From Polyangiaceae bacterium (GTDB taxonomy: Bacteria; Myxococcota_A; Polyangia; Polyangiales; Polyangiaceae), in contig CANJMI010000016.1 of the NCBI GenBank assembly GCA_947475525.1, positions 62,001 to 126,000 on the forward strand: a DNA stretch of 64,000 nucleotides, in the 5' to 3' direction. The notes beneath the pieces were generated by a model that did no database searches, was not told the DNA's origin, and saw nothing but the letters and a program-made list of their open reading frames with translations. The translations under genes were made by a program, and so were the position numbers. This document shows positions 26,612-33,081 of the stretch, in pieces. The stretch's first letter is position 1; each line of letters starts with the position of its first letter.

Positions 26612-27073
26612 TCAGCTCTCAAGCACCGAGACGGAGTTGACGAGCTCGAATACCTCGAGCGGGAGGAGCGCGCCAAAGAGGCCGAACTCGAGCCAGGCCT
26701 CCGCGATCACGGGTCCGTCGAAGCGCCACAGTGAGAGCCCCGAGACGCGAATGGCCCGGTGCGTGGCGACGAGCTGACCGAAGGGGCCCGTGTGCATGCC
26801 TTCCACCACGAAGGAGAGGGCGACCCGCTCGTTCTCGACGCAGCCACAACCGAAGATGAGCTTTACGTCGCAGAGCCCCGTCAGGAAAAAACGAATCGCG
26901 GTGGTCCACGCCGATGGCCTCGCCGGGAGGACGGGGAAGAGCGGCGCATGAAGCCGAAAGTCGCGCGCGAAGTAGTGCTGCGTGTCGTCGAGCTCGCTTA
27001 GCGTGAACGATTGTTCGAGAAGCCGCCGCACCGTCAGGCTCCGGCTATGGTTGAACTCGTCTTGGTGAGGCAT
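26612..27073 (-). CDS. NTF2/SnoaL-like protein downstream of the PAAR effector
   Basis: 153 residues from the ATG at 27073, which has a GAGGAG ribosome site eight bases upstream; the frame extends to 27154 inside the PAAR gene. The size and the pattern (RRLLEQSFTLSELDDTQHYF, then HTGPFGQLVATHRAIRVSG and a C-terminal LWRFDGPVIAEAWLEFG) suggest the SnoaL/NTF2 cone fold. Directly after a probable toxin it may be an immunity protein or a T6SS adaptor. There is no signal peptide. It is probably paralogous in fold to the gene at 28368-28811. Confidence 0.6.
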   Translation of the reverse strand: MPHQDEFNHSRSLTVRRLLEQSFTLSELDDTQHYFARDFRLHAPLFPVLPARPSAWTTAIRFFLTGLCDVKLIFGCGCVENERVALSFVVEGMHTGPFGQLVATHRAIRVSGLSLWRFDGPVIAEAWLEFGLFGALLPLEVFELVNSVSVLES

Positions 27074-27089
27074 CGCGATGCTCCTCGTC

Positions 27090-28361
27090 TCAGGTGGACG
27101 GCGTCGTTCCCTTCGGTACGACGTTCGTTGTCCCCCCGCCTTTGGCCAGCGCATTCTGAAACGCGCTTCCCGAGAAGCGTTTGCCGCAGCCGTCTTTTGC
27201 GGAGGTGTCGTTCAAGGTCACCCACTTGAGCTTTCCGTTTTGGTCGAATTCCATCTGCGAGACGGTGACCACATGATAGCCGCTGGCGTCGGGTTCGTCG
27301 TAGAGCGTGTTCACCTCAACCGTTGCGGCGACATCGTTGCCCGTTGCGACGTCGTCCCCGACGCTGAAGAGGTCCGCTGCTCCGGGACGGGCGTCGTCGA
27401 TTCCGCACCACTTCTTCAGCATCGTCGCGCGCGTGTTGTCGTAGGAGCCGACCTTGCCGCTCGTGGCCTGAGCCGGGTCGTCGATGTCTGGCGGAAGGAG
27501 CTGGATCGTGACGCTCGTGCGCTCGTGCCCGAGCTTGAAGTTCTGTCCCTGGTGCGCCTCCCAGGTCGCGGGGAGCTCCGACGCCTTCACGGTGCCCCCT
27601 TTCTGCCATATGGGCGAAGCATCCTTGATCTTGCGCCAGCGTTCATCGTTCGCGTGTCGAATTTTTTCGACCCTATCTTTGTTACTCTCCTTGTGACCCT
27701 GCTTGATCTCGTCATCCTGGAGGTAGCGTTGGTACCACTGGTCTTCGTCGTAGTTGCACGCGGCGCAGGCCTTCGAGGCTGGGCCCTCTTTTAGGCAACG
27801 CTGCAAACACAATTGCCGAACGGTCTCCTGGCCGCAGTTATTGGGTTTGCCCTGCGATTGATCGAACTTGTCGGAGGATTTGGGAGTTCCTGCCGTGTTT
27901 GCTTCAGTTTCTTTCGCGGCTTTAGCTTCGCGTTGATATTTTTTGCGCGACTCTGCGGCTTTCTTGCATGCGGCGGTCGAGGCCTCCGCGTTACCGAGTG
28001 TCGCGCCCACCATCGCGCCGCCATAGTTGACGCTCGGCGAGCCGGTCGTGATCGTGTTGGTGTGCCAGCTGATCGAGGTGACCATGGCCGCAAGCACGCC
28101 GTTGATTTTGATCTCCGCGGGCCCGGTCACGATGAGATCGTGGCGGTTCACCGGAATGCACAGCGTCTTGTCGCCGCAGCGCGCGGCCGGCAGTTTGTCG
28201 ATGAAGACATCCGGGCTGCCGCCGATGATGGGGCCGCCAACGTGAGGCACCAAGACCGCCGGGGTGTCAGACGTGCACCATGAGCCTTTGACGAACGGTG
28301 AGACGGTGTCGATGATGTTGCACACGTGGAGGTCGCTCTGGCGAGCGGCGGGATTAGGCAT
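27090..28361 (-). CDS. PAAR-domain T6SS effector with papain-like C-terminus
   Basis: 423 residues. Residues 1 to about 115 are a PAAR-like (DUF4150) tip domain. A Lys/Ala/Glu-rich linker follows (about 131-175). The C-terminal 245 residues have the layout of a papain-like cysteine peptidase: Cys176 in NNCGQETV, His363 in SGYHVVTV and Asn384/Asp385 in WVTLNDTS, in the order Cys-His-Asn/Asp, with several extra Cys in a CLQRC...CAAC segment. A PAAR domain fixed to an enzyme is a known T6SS effector design. Neighbours are two NTF2-like genes, one on each side, and VgrG further upstream. The catalytic assignment is from motifs only. Confidence 0.75.
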   Translation of the reverse strand: MPNPAARQSDLHVCNIIDTVSPFVKGSWCTSDTPAVLVPHVGGPIIGGSPDVFIDKLPAARCGDKTLCIPVNRHDLIVTGPAEIKINGVLAAMVTSISWHTNTITTGSPSVNYGGAMVGATLGNAEASTAACKKAAESRKKYQREAKAAKETEANTAGTPKSSDKFDQSQGKPNNCGQETVRQLCLQRCLKEGPASKACAACNYDEDQWYQRYLQDDEIKQGHKESNKDRVEKIRHANDERWRKIKDASPIWQKGGTVKASELPATWEAHQGQNFKLGHERTSVTIQLLPPDIDDPAQATSGKVGSYDNTRATMLKKWCGIDDARPGAADLFSVGDDVATGNDVAATVEVNTLYDEPDASGYHVVTVSQMEFDQNGKLKWVTLNDTSAKDGCGKRFSGSAFQNALAKGGGTTNVVPKGTTPST

Positions 28362-28367
28362 AGGTCC

Positions 28368-28811
28368 TCATGGTGAACTCAATGCGCCCGCGCGCGGACG
28401 TAGTGCCCCCATCGCGAACAGCACCTCGAGGGCGTTGGCTTCGAGCCAGCTCTCGTAGGCGAGCGCGCCTGAAAAACGCGTCATGAGCATCGCGCTGACG
28501 GGGGTCCACGCGCCCGTCGGCTGCATCGGGCCGATGGCGCCGATGTGCCGACCATGAGCGGTAAAGCGCGTCATCACGCAGTCCCCTTCGCACACCTGCT
28601 CGGCGACATGCACGAGCCACGGGTGAAAGACGACCCGCAGTCGCCGCACGAGTTGTTGCAGTGCGCGCGGCCCCGGTTCGAGGTGCGGCACCAGCGATTG
28701 ATGCAATACGTGAGCGGGGCTGAGCCAAGCTTCGAGCTCCGAGTCGTCACCGCGCTCGAGCACCTGCTTAAGCCAGTTGCGGTGGGCTGCTTTTCGTATC
28801 TCCACGGTCAT
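28368..28811 (-). CDS. NTF2/SnoaL-like protein upstream of the PAAR effector
   Basis: 147 residues from the ATG at 28811 (MTVEIRKAAHRNWL), ending 6 bp before the PAAR gene. The pattern PHLEPGPRALQQLVRRLRVVFHPW, GDCVMTRFTAHGRHIGAIGP and VSAMLMTRF fits the SnoaL-like NTF2 fold. The His/Asp positions are SnoaL-like but catalysis is not assured. It may be a T6SS adaptor or immunity protein. Its 5' end is also the edge of the accessory island: a remnant of the same start (EIRKAA) is present at 32498-32527 behind the DUF922 gene, showing that the two genes were once adjacent. Confidence 0.65.
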   Translation of the reverse strand: MTVEIRKAAHRNWLKQVLERGDDSELEAWLSPAHVLHQSLVPHLEPGPRALQQLVRRLRVVFHPWLVHVAEQVCEGDCVMTRFTAHGRHIGAIGPMQPTGAWTPVSAMLMTRFSGALAYESWLEANALEVLFAMGALRPRAGALSSP

Positions 28812-28902
28812 GGCGACGCCATTAAAGCACACGCGAATCGTGCGCGGCGTCCCGCTCCCGGTAGCGCAACACCACCCTCGCCGCGGACAGCGAAGCGAGT
28901 TC
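28785..28902 (-). repeat. Island 1 left border: copy A of the DUF922-NTF2 junction
   Basis: Two blocks match the right border. The 18 bp at 28785-28802 match 32501-32518 with one mismatch. The 73 bp at 28830-28902 match 32535-32607 with one mismatch. Read on the minus strand this holds the last codons of a DUF922 gene (RERDAAHDSRVL, TAA stop), then the start of the NTF2-like gene. It therefore preserves the original gene junction. Confidence 0.88.
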
Positions 28903-29391
28903 CCCCTGTGCCAACGTCGCGTGAGACAGCTCCTTCTCGAAACCTATGTACGAATGGGCGGAGAACGGACTGACGAACATGCCCCAGCTATCCCGAAAAA
29001 CCGCCTTATTAGCGATGCCTCCACCACATGCGCGGCCACTACCGGTAGCCTCGTCGGCCGCACCGCTGGAGACCGTCGCGACGCGCTCGACGTCTGCAAA
29101 TCCGGCCAATACCGGGACGACACGAACAAAACCCTGGCCGAAAAGCCCTTGCGGGCGCTCGGATGTTGGGTGGGACGGCAGCGTGAGGGAGCGGAGCGTG
29201 GCGGTTTGCTCTGATTTTTGTGCGCGAGCGTCCGCCGTCGGGCAAAACGGGTGTTTTGTCGTGGTGGGCAGCGCGGGAGAGGCGCGCCGTCGCCATCGCA
29301 AGCGTGCCGCAGTGAGTCACGCTCGCGCCCCGCTGGCCGAAGGCCCGGGTATTTCTTGACTAGATACCTATGACCAGTCAGGGTCGAACGC
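28903..29391. other. Accessory DNA without recognisable gene
   Basis: About 490 bp between the left border copy and the VapB start. Several overlapping short frames are open on both strands, as usual at this GC content, but none has a recognisable motif, ribosome site or signal peptide. The last 35 bp contain an inverted repeat that is probably the vapB operator. Confidence 0.4.
29357..29380 (+). promoter_or_regulatory. Probable VapB operator, inverted repeat
   Basis: TGACTAG at 29357-29363 pairs with CCAGTCA at 29374-29380 with one mismatch, separated by 10 bp, ending 11 bp before the antitoxin ATG. Antitoxin genes of this type are normally autoregulated at such palindromes. The site is less GC-rich than its surroundings. 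Confidence 0.4.
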
Positions 29392-29631
29392 ATGTCCGAT
29401 CCGATCCCCGCGACCGAGTTCAAGGCCACGTGCCTCGCGCTCCTCGACCGCGTGGCCGACCGCCGCGAGTCGTTCGTGATCACCAAACGAGGAAAACCGG
29501 TCGCGAAACTCGTTCCACTCGCGGCGACGAAGCAGAAGCGCAAGTCGCTCATCGGCAGCGTTACGATCGTCGATCCGAACGACAATCTTCTCTCGACCGG
29601 GCTCCGTTGGGACATCGAGGACGGAAAGTAG
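29392..29631 (+). CDS. Phd/YefM- or VapB-type antitoxin
   Basis: 79 residues beginning MSDPIPATEFKATCLALLDRV, with SFVITKRGKPVAKLVPL. This is the Phd/YefM DNA-binding N-terminal domain, followed by a Lys-rich, then acidic toxin-binding tail (STGLRWDIEDGK). It should bind and neutralise the adjacent PIN-domain toxin and repress its own promoter. The stop TAG shares one base with the GTG start of the toxin gene, the usual coupling. The toxin has a nonsense codon, so the antitoxin may be a leftover. Confidence 0.9.
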   Translation: MSDPIPATEFKATCLALLDRVADRRESFVITKRGKPVAKLVPLAATKQKRKSLIGSVTIVDPNDNLLSTGLRWDIEDGK

Positions 29632-30047
29632 TGATCCATCGCCGCGTTCTCGTGGATACGCACGCCCTCCTGTGGTGGCAGGCGAAGCACCGAAAGCTGT
29701 CGCGCACCGCACGCACGGCGCTCGAACGAGCCGACGCGGTGCTGGTGAGCGCGGTGACATGCTGGGAGATCCTGACGCTTGTCGGAGCCGGGCGAATTCG
29801 CTTCGATCGAAGCGTGACGGAGTGGTTCGCCGATCTGGAAGGCGACGACCGTCTCGAGCTCATCGCGCTGTCACCACGCGCCGCGCTCGTAGCGTAGGAT
29901 CTGCAGCGTGCGCGCTTTCACGGCGATCCCGCCGACCGAATGATTTACGCGACCGCCGTCGAGTGCACCGCACCGCTCGTCACCGCCGACGAGCGCATCA
30001 CCGAATTCGCCGCAGCTTCCTCGCCCCCGATCACGATCATCTGGTAG
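29631..30047 (+). pseudogene. vapC: VapC-type PIN-domain toxin with internal amber codon
   Basis: The frame from the GTG at 29631 encodes a full PIN ribonuclease (VLVDTHALLWW with catalytic Asp9, then AVTCWEILTLVG with Glu) of 138 codons. Codon 89 at 29895-29897 is TAG. The same frame continues perfectly after it with QRARFHGDPADRMIYATA and PLVTADERI, which hold the last acidic residues, and ends with TAG at 30045-30047. A single-base nonsense change therefore splits an otherwise intact toxin. The truncated 88-residue product lacks part of the active site and is probably inactive unless the codon is read through. Confidence 0.87.
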
Positions 30048-30059
30048 CGCGAGGCCGAT

Positions 30060-30341
30060 GTGCTCACAAGCACGGCCAACGGGGCGGCGAGCGGAGCGGG
30101 CAACGACGACGCGAGGGCCGAGGTCTACCGGGACGCTTCGTACGGCACCGCCGATCTCGTCGACAAGCTCGAGAGCGCCGGCATCGAGCCCAACGTCAAA
30201 GTTCAGCCGCCTTCGGCGCGCGAGGAAATGTTCTCGCAAGACGACTTCGAGAGCGATACCAAGGCCGCAGAAGTGCGCCGCCCCGCAGGCGTGCGCGTTT
30301 CGCTACGCATGCTGAAGGCCATAGGTCTTTCGAAGCTGTAA
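30060..30341 (+). pseudogene. Transposase fragment (IS1182-like)
   Basis: 93 codons with EVYRDASYGTADLVDKLESAG and EPNVKVQPPSAREEMFSQDDFE, resembling the DDE-domain region of IS1182-type transposases (usually GDASYGT and VKVQPPS). Both ends of the transposase are missing and no terminal inverted repeats are seen. It is a decayed insertion sequence remnant in the accessory island. Confidence 0.7.
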
Positions 30342-30480
30342 AAACAGCTCCGGGAGGCGGCTACGCGGCTCGGCGAAACGTAAGTTGCTGGGGTCTGCTC
30401 ATAGCAGTTGGTCTACTCTGTGGCGGGTGCCCTCTTATTGCACGAGCCAACGCCAGAACCTCGACTCCCCACTTGACCGA

Positions 30481-30741
30481 TCACCCAGATAGGCTCGCAT
30501 CTCGTACGCAGGTCTCCCATACTGCGTGTGCTTCGATTGTGTCGGCCGAGAGGTCAGCGCCGCACGTCCACTCCACAAAATACCCGCCGGTGCGCACCTG
30601 CGCAAACTCCGCCGGCTCGAGAAGCGGCTCGAACGCCTCGAGCTCGAAGTACGGCCGTACGTCGAACGCTCCGACAACACCGTCGTCGCGCACCACCCTG
30701 AGCGTCCCGTCCGGGTTCGCCACCACGCTCGAGATGATCAT
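30481..30741 (-). CDS. DUF2442 protein
   Basis: 86 residues beginning MIISSVVANPDGTLRVV, with VVGAFDVRPYFELEAFEPLL and WTCGADLSADTIEAHA, the pattern of DUF2442. Its ATG overlaps the stop of the DUF4160 gene as ATGA. DUF4160-DUF2442 pairs are frequent in accessory DNA and have been suspected to be toxin-antitoxin-like modules. The biochemical function is unknown. The frame extends further upstream, but only as a shadow of the DUF4160 gene. Confidence 0.8.
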   Translation of the reverse strand: MIISSVVANPDGTLRVVRDDGVVGAFDVRPYFELEAFEPLLEPAEFAQVRTGGYFVEWTCGADLSADTIEAHAVWETCVRDASLSG

Positions 30742-31010
30742 TGGTCGAGCCCTCGGATAGCGAACGGCTTGCGGCCCTCGACCGCGAGCACCCAGTCGGC
30801 CGCCAAGTCTTCCTTGTGAATCTCGATCCAGGCGGCCACCAACTTGTGCTTGTTCGGCGGCAAAGCGCCCGCCAGAACGCGTCCGTCGTCGATGGCGTAC
30901 ACCGCTAACGCGCCTTGGTACTCGGCGTGAACGTGCGGCGCCGAATGCTTCACGATGTCCTTGAAAAACATCCGAATCAAGATCCCGTAGAACATCGAGA
31001 TTGTCGGCAT
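30738..31010 (-). CDS. DUF4160 protein
   Basis: 90 residues beginning MPTISMFYGILIRMFF, with HSAPHVHAEYQGALAVY, DGRVLAGALPPNK and AAWIEIHKEDLAADW, a full match to the DUF4160 pattern. A second ATG at 31025 adds five residues. It is coupled to DUF2442 by a 4-nt overlap. The conserved His-x-His and acidic residues suggest a catalytic or metal site, but the function is not known. Confidence 0.85.
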   Translation of the reverse strand: MPTISMFYGILIRMFFKDIVKHSAPHVHAEYQGALAVYAIDDGRVLAGALPPNKHKLVAAWIEIHKEDLAADWVLAVEGRKPFAIRGLDQ

Positions 31011-31541
31011 TTCGAACGTAAACATAGCACGATCCTCCCTGATCGGCGTCCGCGAGCGGCGAGTACGCCAAGGTAGCGATCCATGGCTGCCAAGTCCGCG
31101 GCGCGGGGCCGGCGCGCGGTAGATGCGCGTGGAGGCGCCATCACAGGCAGCGAGGCCCGGCTCGTCGAGGCAGAGCGCGATGACCGGTCTGCGCCATTTG
31201 GTGAGTTTCGGTTTTAAACATCGGAGCTGTCGGGAGCGCCGCGCGCGACTGCGGGAGACTCCACTCGCGCGATGACCCCAAGAAAAATCTTATCGATTGT
31301 TGGGGAACTGTGTGTTTTCACGGCGAGCTCGATATGTTTTTGTAGTTTCTTGGTCGAAAAGAGTGCGTCGAAGATCCGCGGCAGGACATTCGGCGGGATG
31401 CGGGCAGTGCTTGAGGCGGCAGCGGCACGCCGTGTGTTTCGCAGGCTGCTGCCAAGTTGCCGTTTTCTGAGGACGTACGAGATCGAGCCCACCGGAAAGG
31501 ACCGGCCCGTCCTCAGTTCCAGATTCGCTTAGGCCCAGTTC
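31011..31541. other. Accessory DNA with low-GC patch, no confident gene
   Basis: About 530 bp between DUF4160 and the truncated nucleotidyltransferase copy. A patch at about 31265-31370 has visibly lower GC than anything near it, suggesting foreign origin. A minus-strand frame (31214-31492) reads RIPPNVLPRIFDALFSTKKL, which looks like a real protein fragment, but no family was recognised and the frame has no clear start signal. Confidence 0.4.
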
Positions 31542-31735
31542 CGGTGGACTTGCTGTCTCCGGAAGCCGGAGAGTACTTCCTCGAAGCCACGCTGGCGGCA
31601 TCGCTCGTTTACATGAAGCTCAAATCACCACGTCGCAAGGACCAGGTGGACGTCATCGAGATGATTGAGGGAGGCATCGACACGAAGGGATGTCGCGCGT
31701 ATCTCGCAGCTCACGCGCCCACACGCGAATCGTGA
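31542..31735 (+). pseudogene. Truncated duplicate of the nucleotidyltransferase gene
   Basis: Bases 31542-31720 are a near-identical copy of 32205-32410, the 3' third of the gene at 31949-32467, with an in-frame 27-bp deletion. The protein frame reads VDLLSPEAGEYFLEATLAAS, then LVYMKLKSPRRKDQVDVIEM. The N-terminal catalytic half is absent. The copy runs directly into a second fragment, from the DUF922 gene in opposite orientation. Confidence 0.88.
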
Positions 31736-31855
31736 GCGGCATCCCGCTCCCGGTAGCGCAACACCACCCTCGCCGCGGACAGCGAAGCGAGCTCGGCAAC
31801 CCATTGGGCGCTCGGCTGCGGGGGCAGCGCCGAGAGTGACCGAAAGAGCGCGTGT
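31698..31855 (-). repeat. Copy C: nucleotidyltransferase-DUF922 junction
   Basis: 158 bp matching 32511-32668 with about a dozen substitutions. On the minus strand it encodes the last 45 or so residues of the DUF922 protein. It joins a piece of the nucleotidyltransferase 3' end at the same breakpoint as the copy behind the intact DUF922 gene, so the junction was duplicated after it formed. The divergence shows that this copy is not recent. Confidence 0.85.
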
Positions 31856-31948
31856 CCTGATGCAAGAGCCGGCTGCGCTCGAAGCTGGCATACTGTCCGG
31901 GTGCTGGCGCGACCTCATCTCTCGATCAGCGGCCCGCGAAGGAGTCGT

Positions 31949-32467
31949 ATGACGAAACCCGATCCGACTTTGCTCGTCGACGTGGTCGCGCCCAAGGTGC
32001 TCGAGGCGCTGAAGCTGGCATCCGAAGCCCTCGCCCTCGCGAACGTGCGGCATGTCGTTGTCGGCGGGCTCGCGGTCGGGGCCAATGGGTACCCGCGCGC
32101 GACGAAGGCCGTGGACTTTCTCGTCGGCGCCGAAGCTTTCCTCCACCATGCGAACGGTCTCGTGACGATGCGCCCGGAGGTTCCGTTCCAGGTCCACGGA
32201 GTCGCGGTGGACTTGCTGTCTCCGGAGGCCGGAGAGTACTTCCTCGAAGCCACTCTGGCGGCACCGGCCGGGACGATGATGGAAGCCGCGCCGCTCGTTT
32301 ACATGAAGCTCAAATCACCACGTCGCAAGGACCAGGTGGACGTCATCGAGATGATCAAGGGAGGCATCGACACGAAGGGATGTCGCGCGTATCTCGCAGC
32401 TCACGCGCCCGCATTCGTCGCGGCGTTTGACGAATGCGTCGGGTTGGCAGAGGACGAGCAGGGTTGA
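31949..32467 (+). CDS. Nucleotidyltransferase-fold protein with altered active site
   Basis: 172 residues from an ATG with GGAG five bases upstream. The pattern VRHVVVGGLAVGANGYPRAT and the downstream VDLLSPEAGEY and YMKLKSPRRKDQVDVIEMI place it in the AbiEii/MNT-like nucleotidyltransferase superfamily, usually GG-x-GxxRxTxDxD. Here the first Asp of the DxD pair is replaced: TKAVDFLVG has Ala54 where Asp is expected, keeping Asp56. It may be catalytically dead or act only as a binding partner. No partner antitoxin or toxin is adjacent. A truncated copy lies just upstream. Confidence 0.75.
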   Translation: MTKPDPTLLVDVVAPKVLEALKLASEALALANVRHVVVGGLAVGANGYPRATKAVDFLVGAEAFLHHANGLVTMRPEVPFQVHGVAVDLLSPEAGEYFLEATLAAPAGTMMEAAPLVYMKLKSPRRKDQVDVIEMIKGGIDTKGCRAYLAAHAPAFVAAFDECVGLAEDEQG

Positions 32468-32500
32468 TGCTCGGCCCCGCCAGATGAGCGAGTCGACCAT

Positions 32501-32668
32501 GGCCGCTTTTCGTATCTCGCAGCTCACGCGCCCGCACGCGAATCGTGCGCGGCGTCCCGCTCCCGGTAGTGCAACACCACCCTCGCCGCGGACAGCGAAG
32601 CGAGTTCGCTAACACATTGGGCGCTCGGCTGCGGGGGCAGCGCCGAGAGTGACCGAAAGAGCGCGTGC
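32501..32668 (-). repeat. Island 1 right border: copy B of the DUF922-NTF2 junction
   Basis: A composite border. 32501-32518 matches the first codons of the NTF2-like gene (28785-28802). 32511-32534 matches the nucleotidyltransferase 3' end (32388-32411). 32535-32668 is DUF922 coding DNA, shared with copies A and C. The 8-bp sequence CGTATCTC is common to the first two pieces at the point where they join, a microhomology junction. Confidence 0.85.
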
Positions 32669-33078
32669 GCGGCTTCGATGCCGTTGCGCCCGTGGCCCTC
32701 TTCATGACACGCGAGTGTGCGCCTGAGAGTGTTCCACTCGGTGATTCGCTCGAAAGTAATGTTTGCGGGCGGTCGCCACACGGGCAGCGTCGTCTCGACT
32801 TCGAGCTCGACGTGCACCTCCGCGGCGGCGTGACCCTGCTCGTGCGCTCGCGTGGCGTAGGCCCAGGTGAGGCGCCACTCGGTGTACGCCATGCAGCGGC
32901 GCCCGGCGCGTTGTGGTCCGAGCCGTGCCATCGCGTCGCGCCACTCCCCGGCTGTTCGCCCCACCACGAGGTAGGGCGTCTCGAGCATGGTCAGCCGAAG
33001 CCCGGGGTAGGGCTCCTCGCGTGTTCTGCGCTTGCGAAGACAGCGCGGATCCCAATGTTGAACCTGCGACTCGGGCAT
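32524..33078 (-). CDS. DUF922-like zinc protease, probable T6SS effector
   Basis: 184 residues, starting 3 bp after the VgrG stop. The pattern AYTEWRLTWAYATRAHEQGH, LEVETTLPVWRPP and ITEWNTLRRTLACHEEGH fits DUF922, predicted zinc-dependent proteases. The HExxH site is His125-Glu126...His129, followed by RNGIEAAH. Typical DUF922 proteins carry Sec signals. This one has none, which fits delivery by the adjacent VgrG. The last residues (RAGA) come from a recombined segment; the original end RVL is preserved at the other island border. The active site is not affected. Confidence 0.75.
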   Translation of the reverse strand: MPESQVQHWDPRCLRKRRTREEPYPGLRLTMLETPYLVVGRTAGEWRDAMARLGPQRAGRRCMAYTEWRLTWAYATRAHEQGHAAAEVHVELEVETTLPVWRPPANITFERITEWNTLRRTLACHEEGHGRNGIEAAHALFRSLSALPPQPSAQCVSELASLSAARVVLHYRERDAAHDSRAGA

Positions 33079-33081
33079 CGG

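Noticed and set aside
29041-29090. Resemblance of a plus-strand frame (LVGRTAGDRRDAL) to DUF922 (VVGRTAGEWRDAM)
   Set aside because: It lies on the opposite strand from all other DUF922 fragments and the match is confined to about 13 residues, so chance is the simpler explanation.
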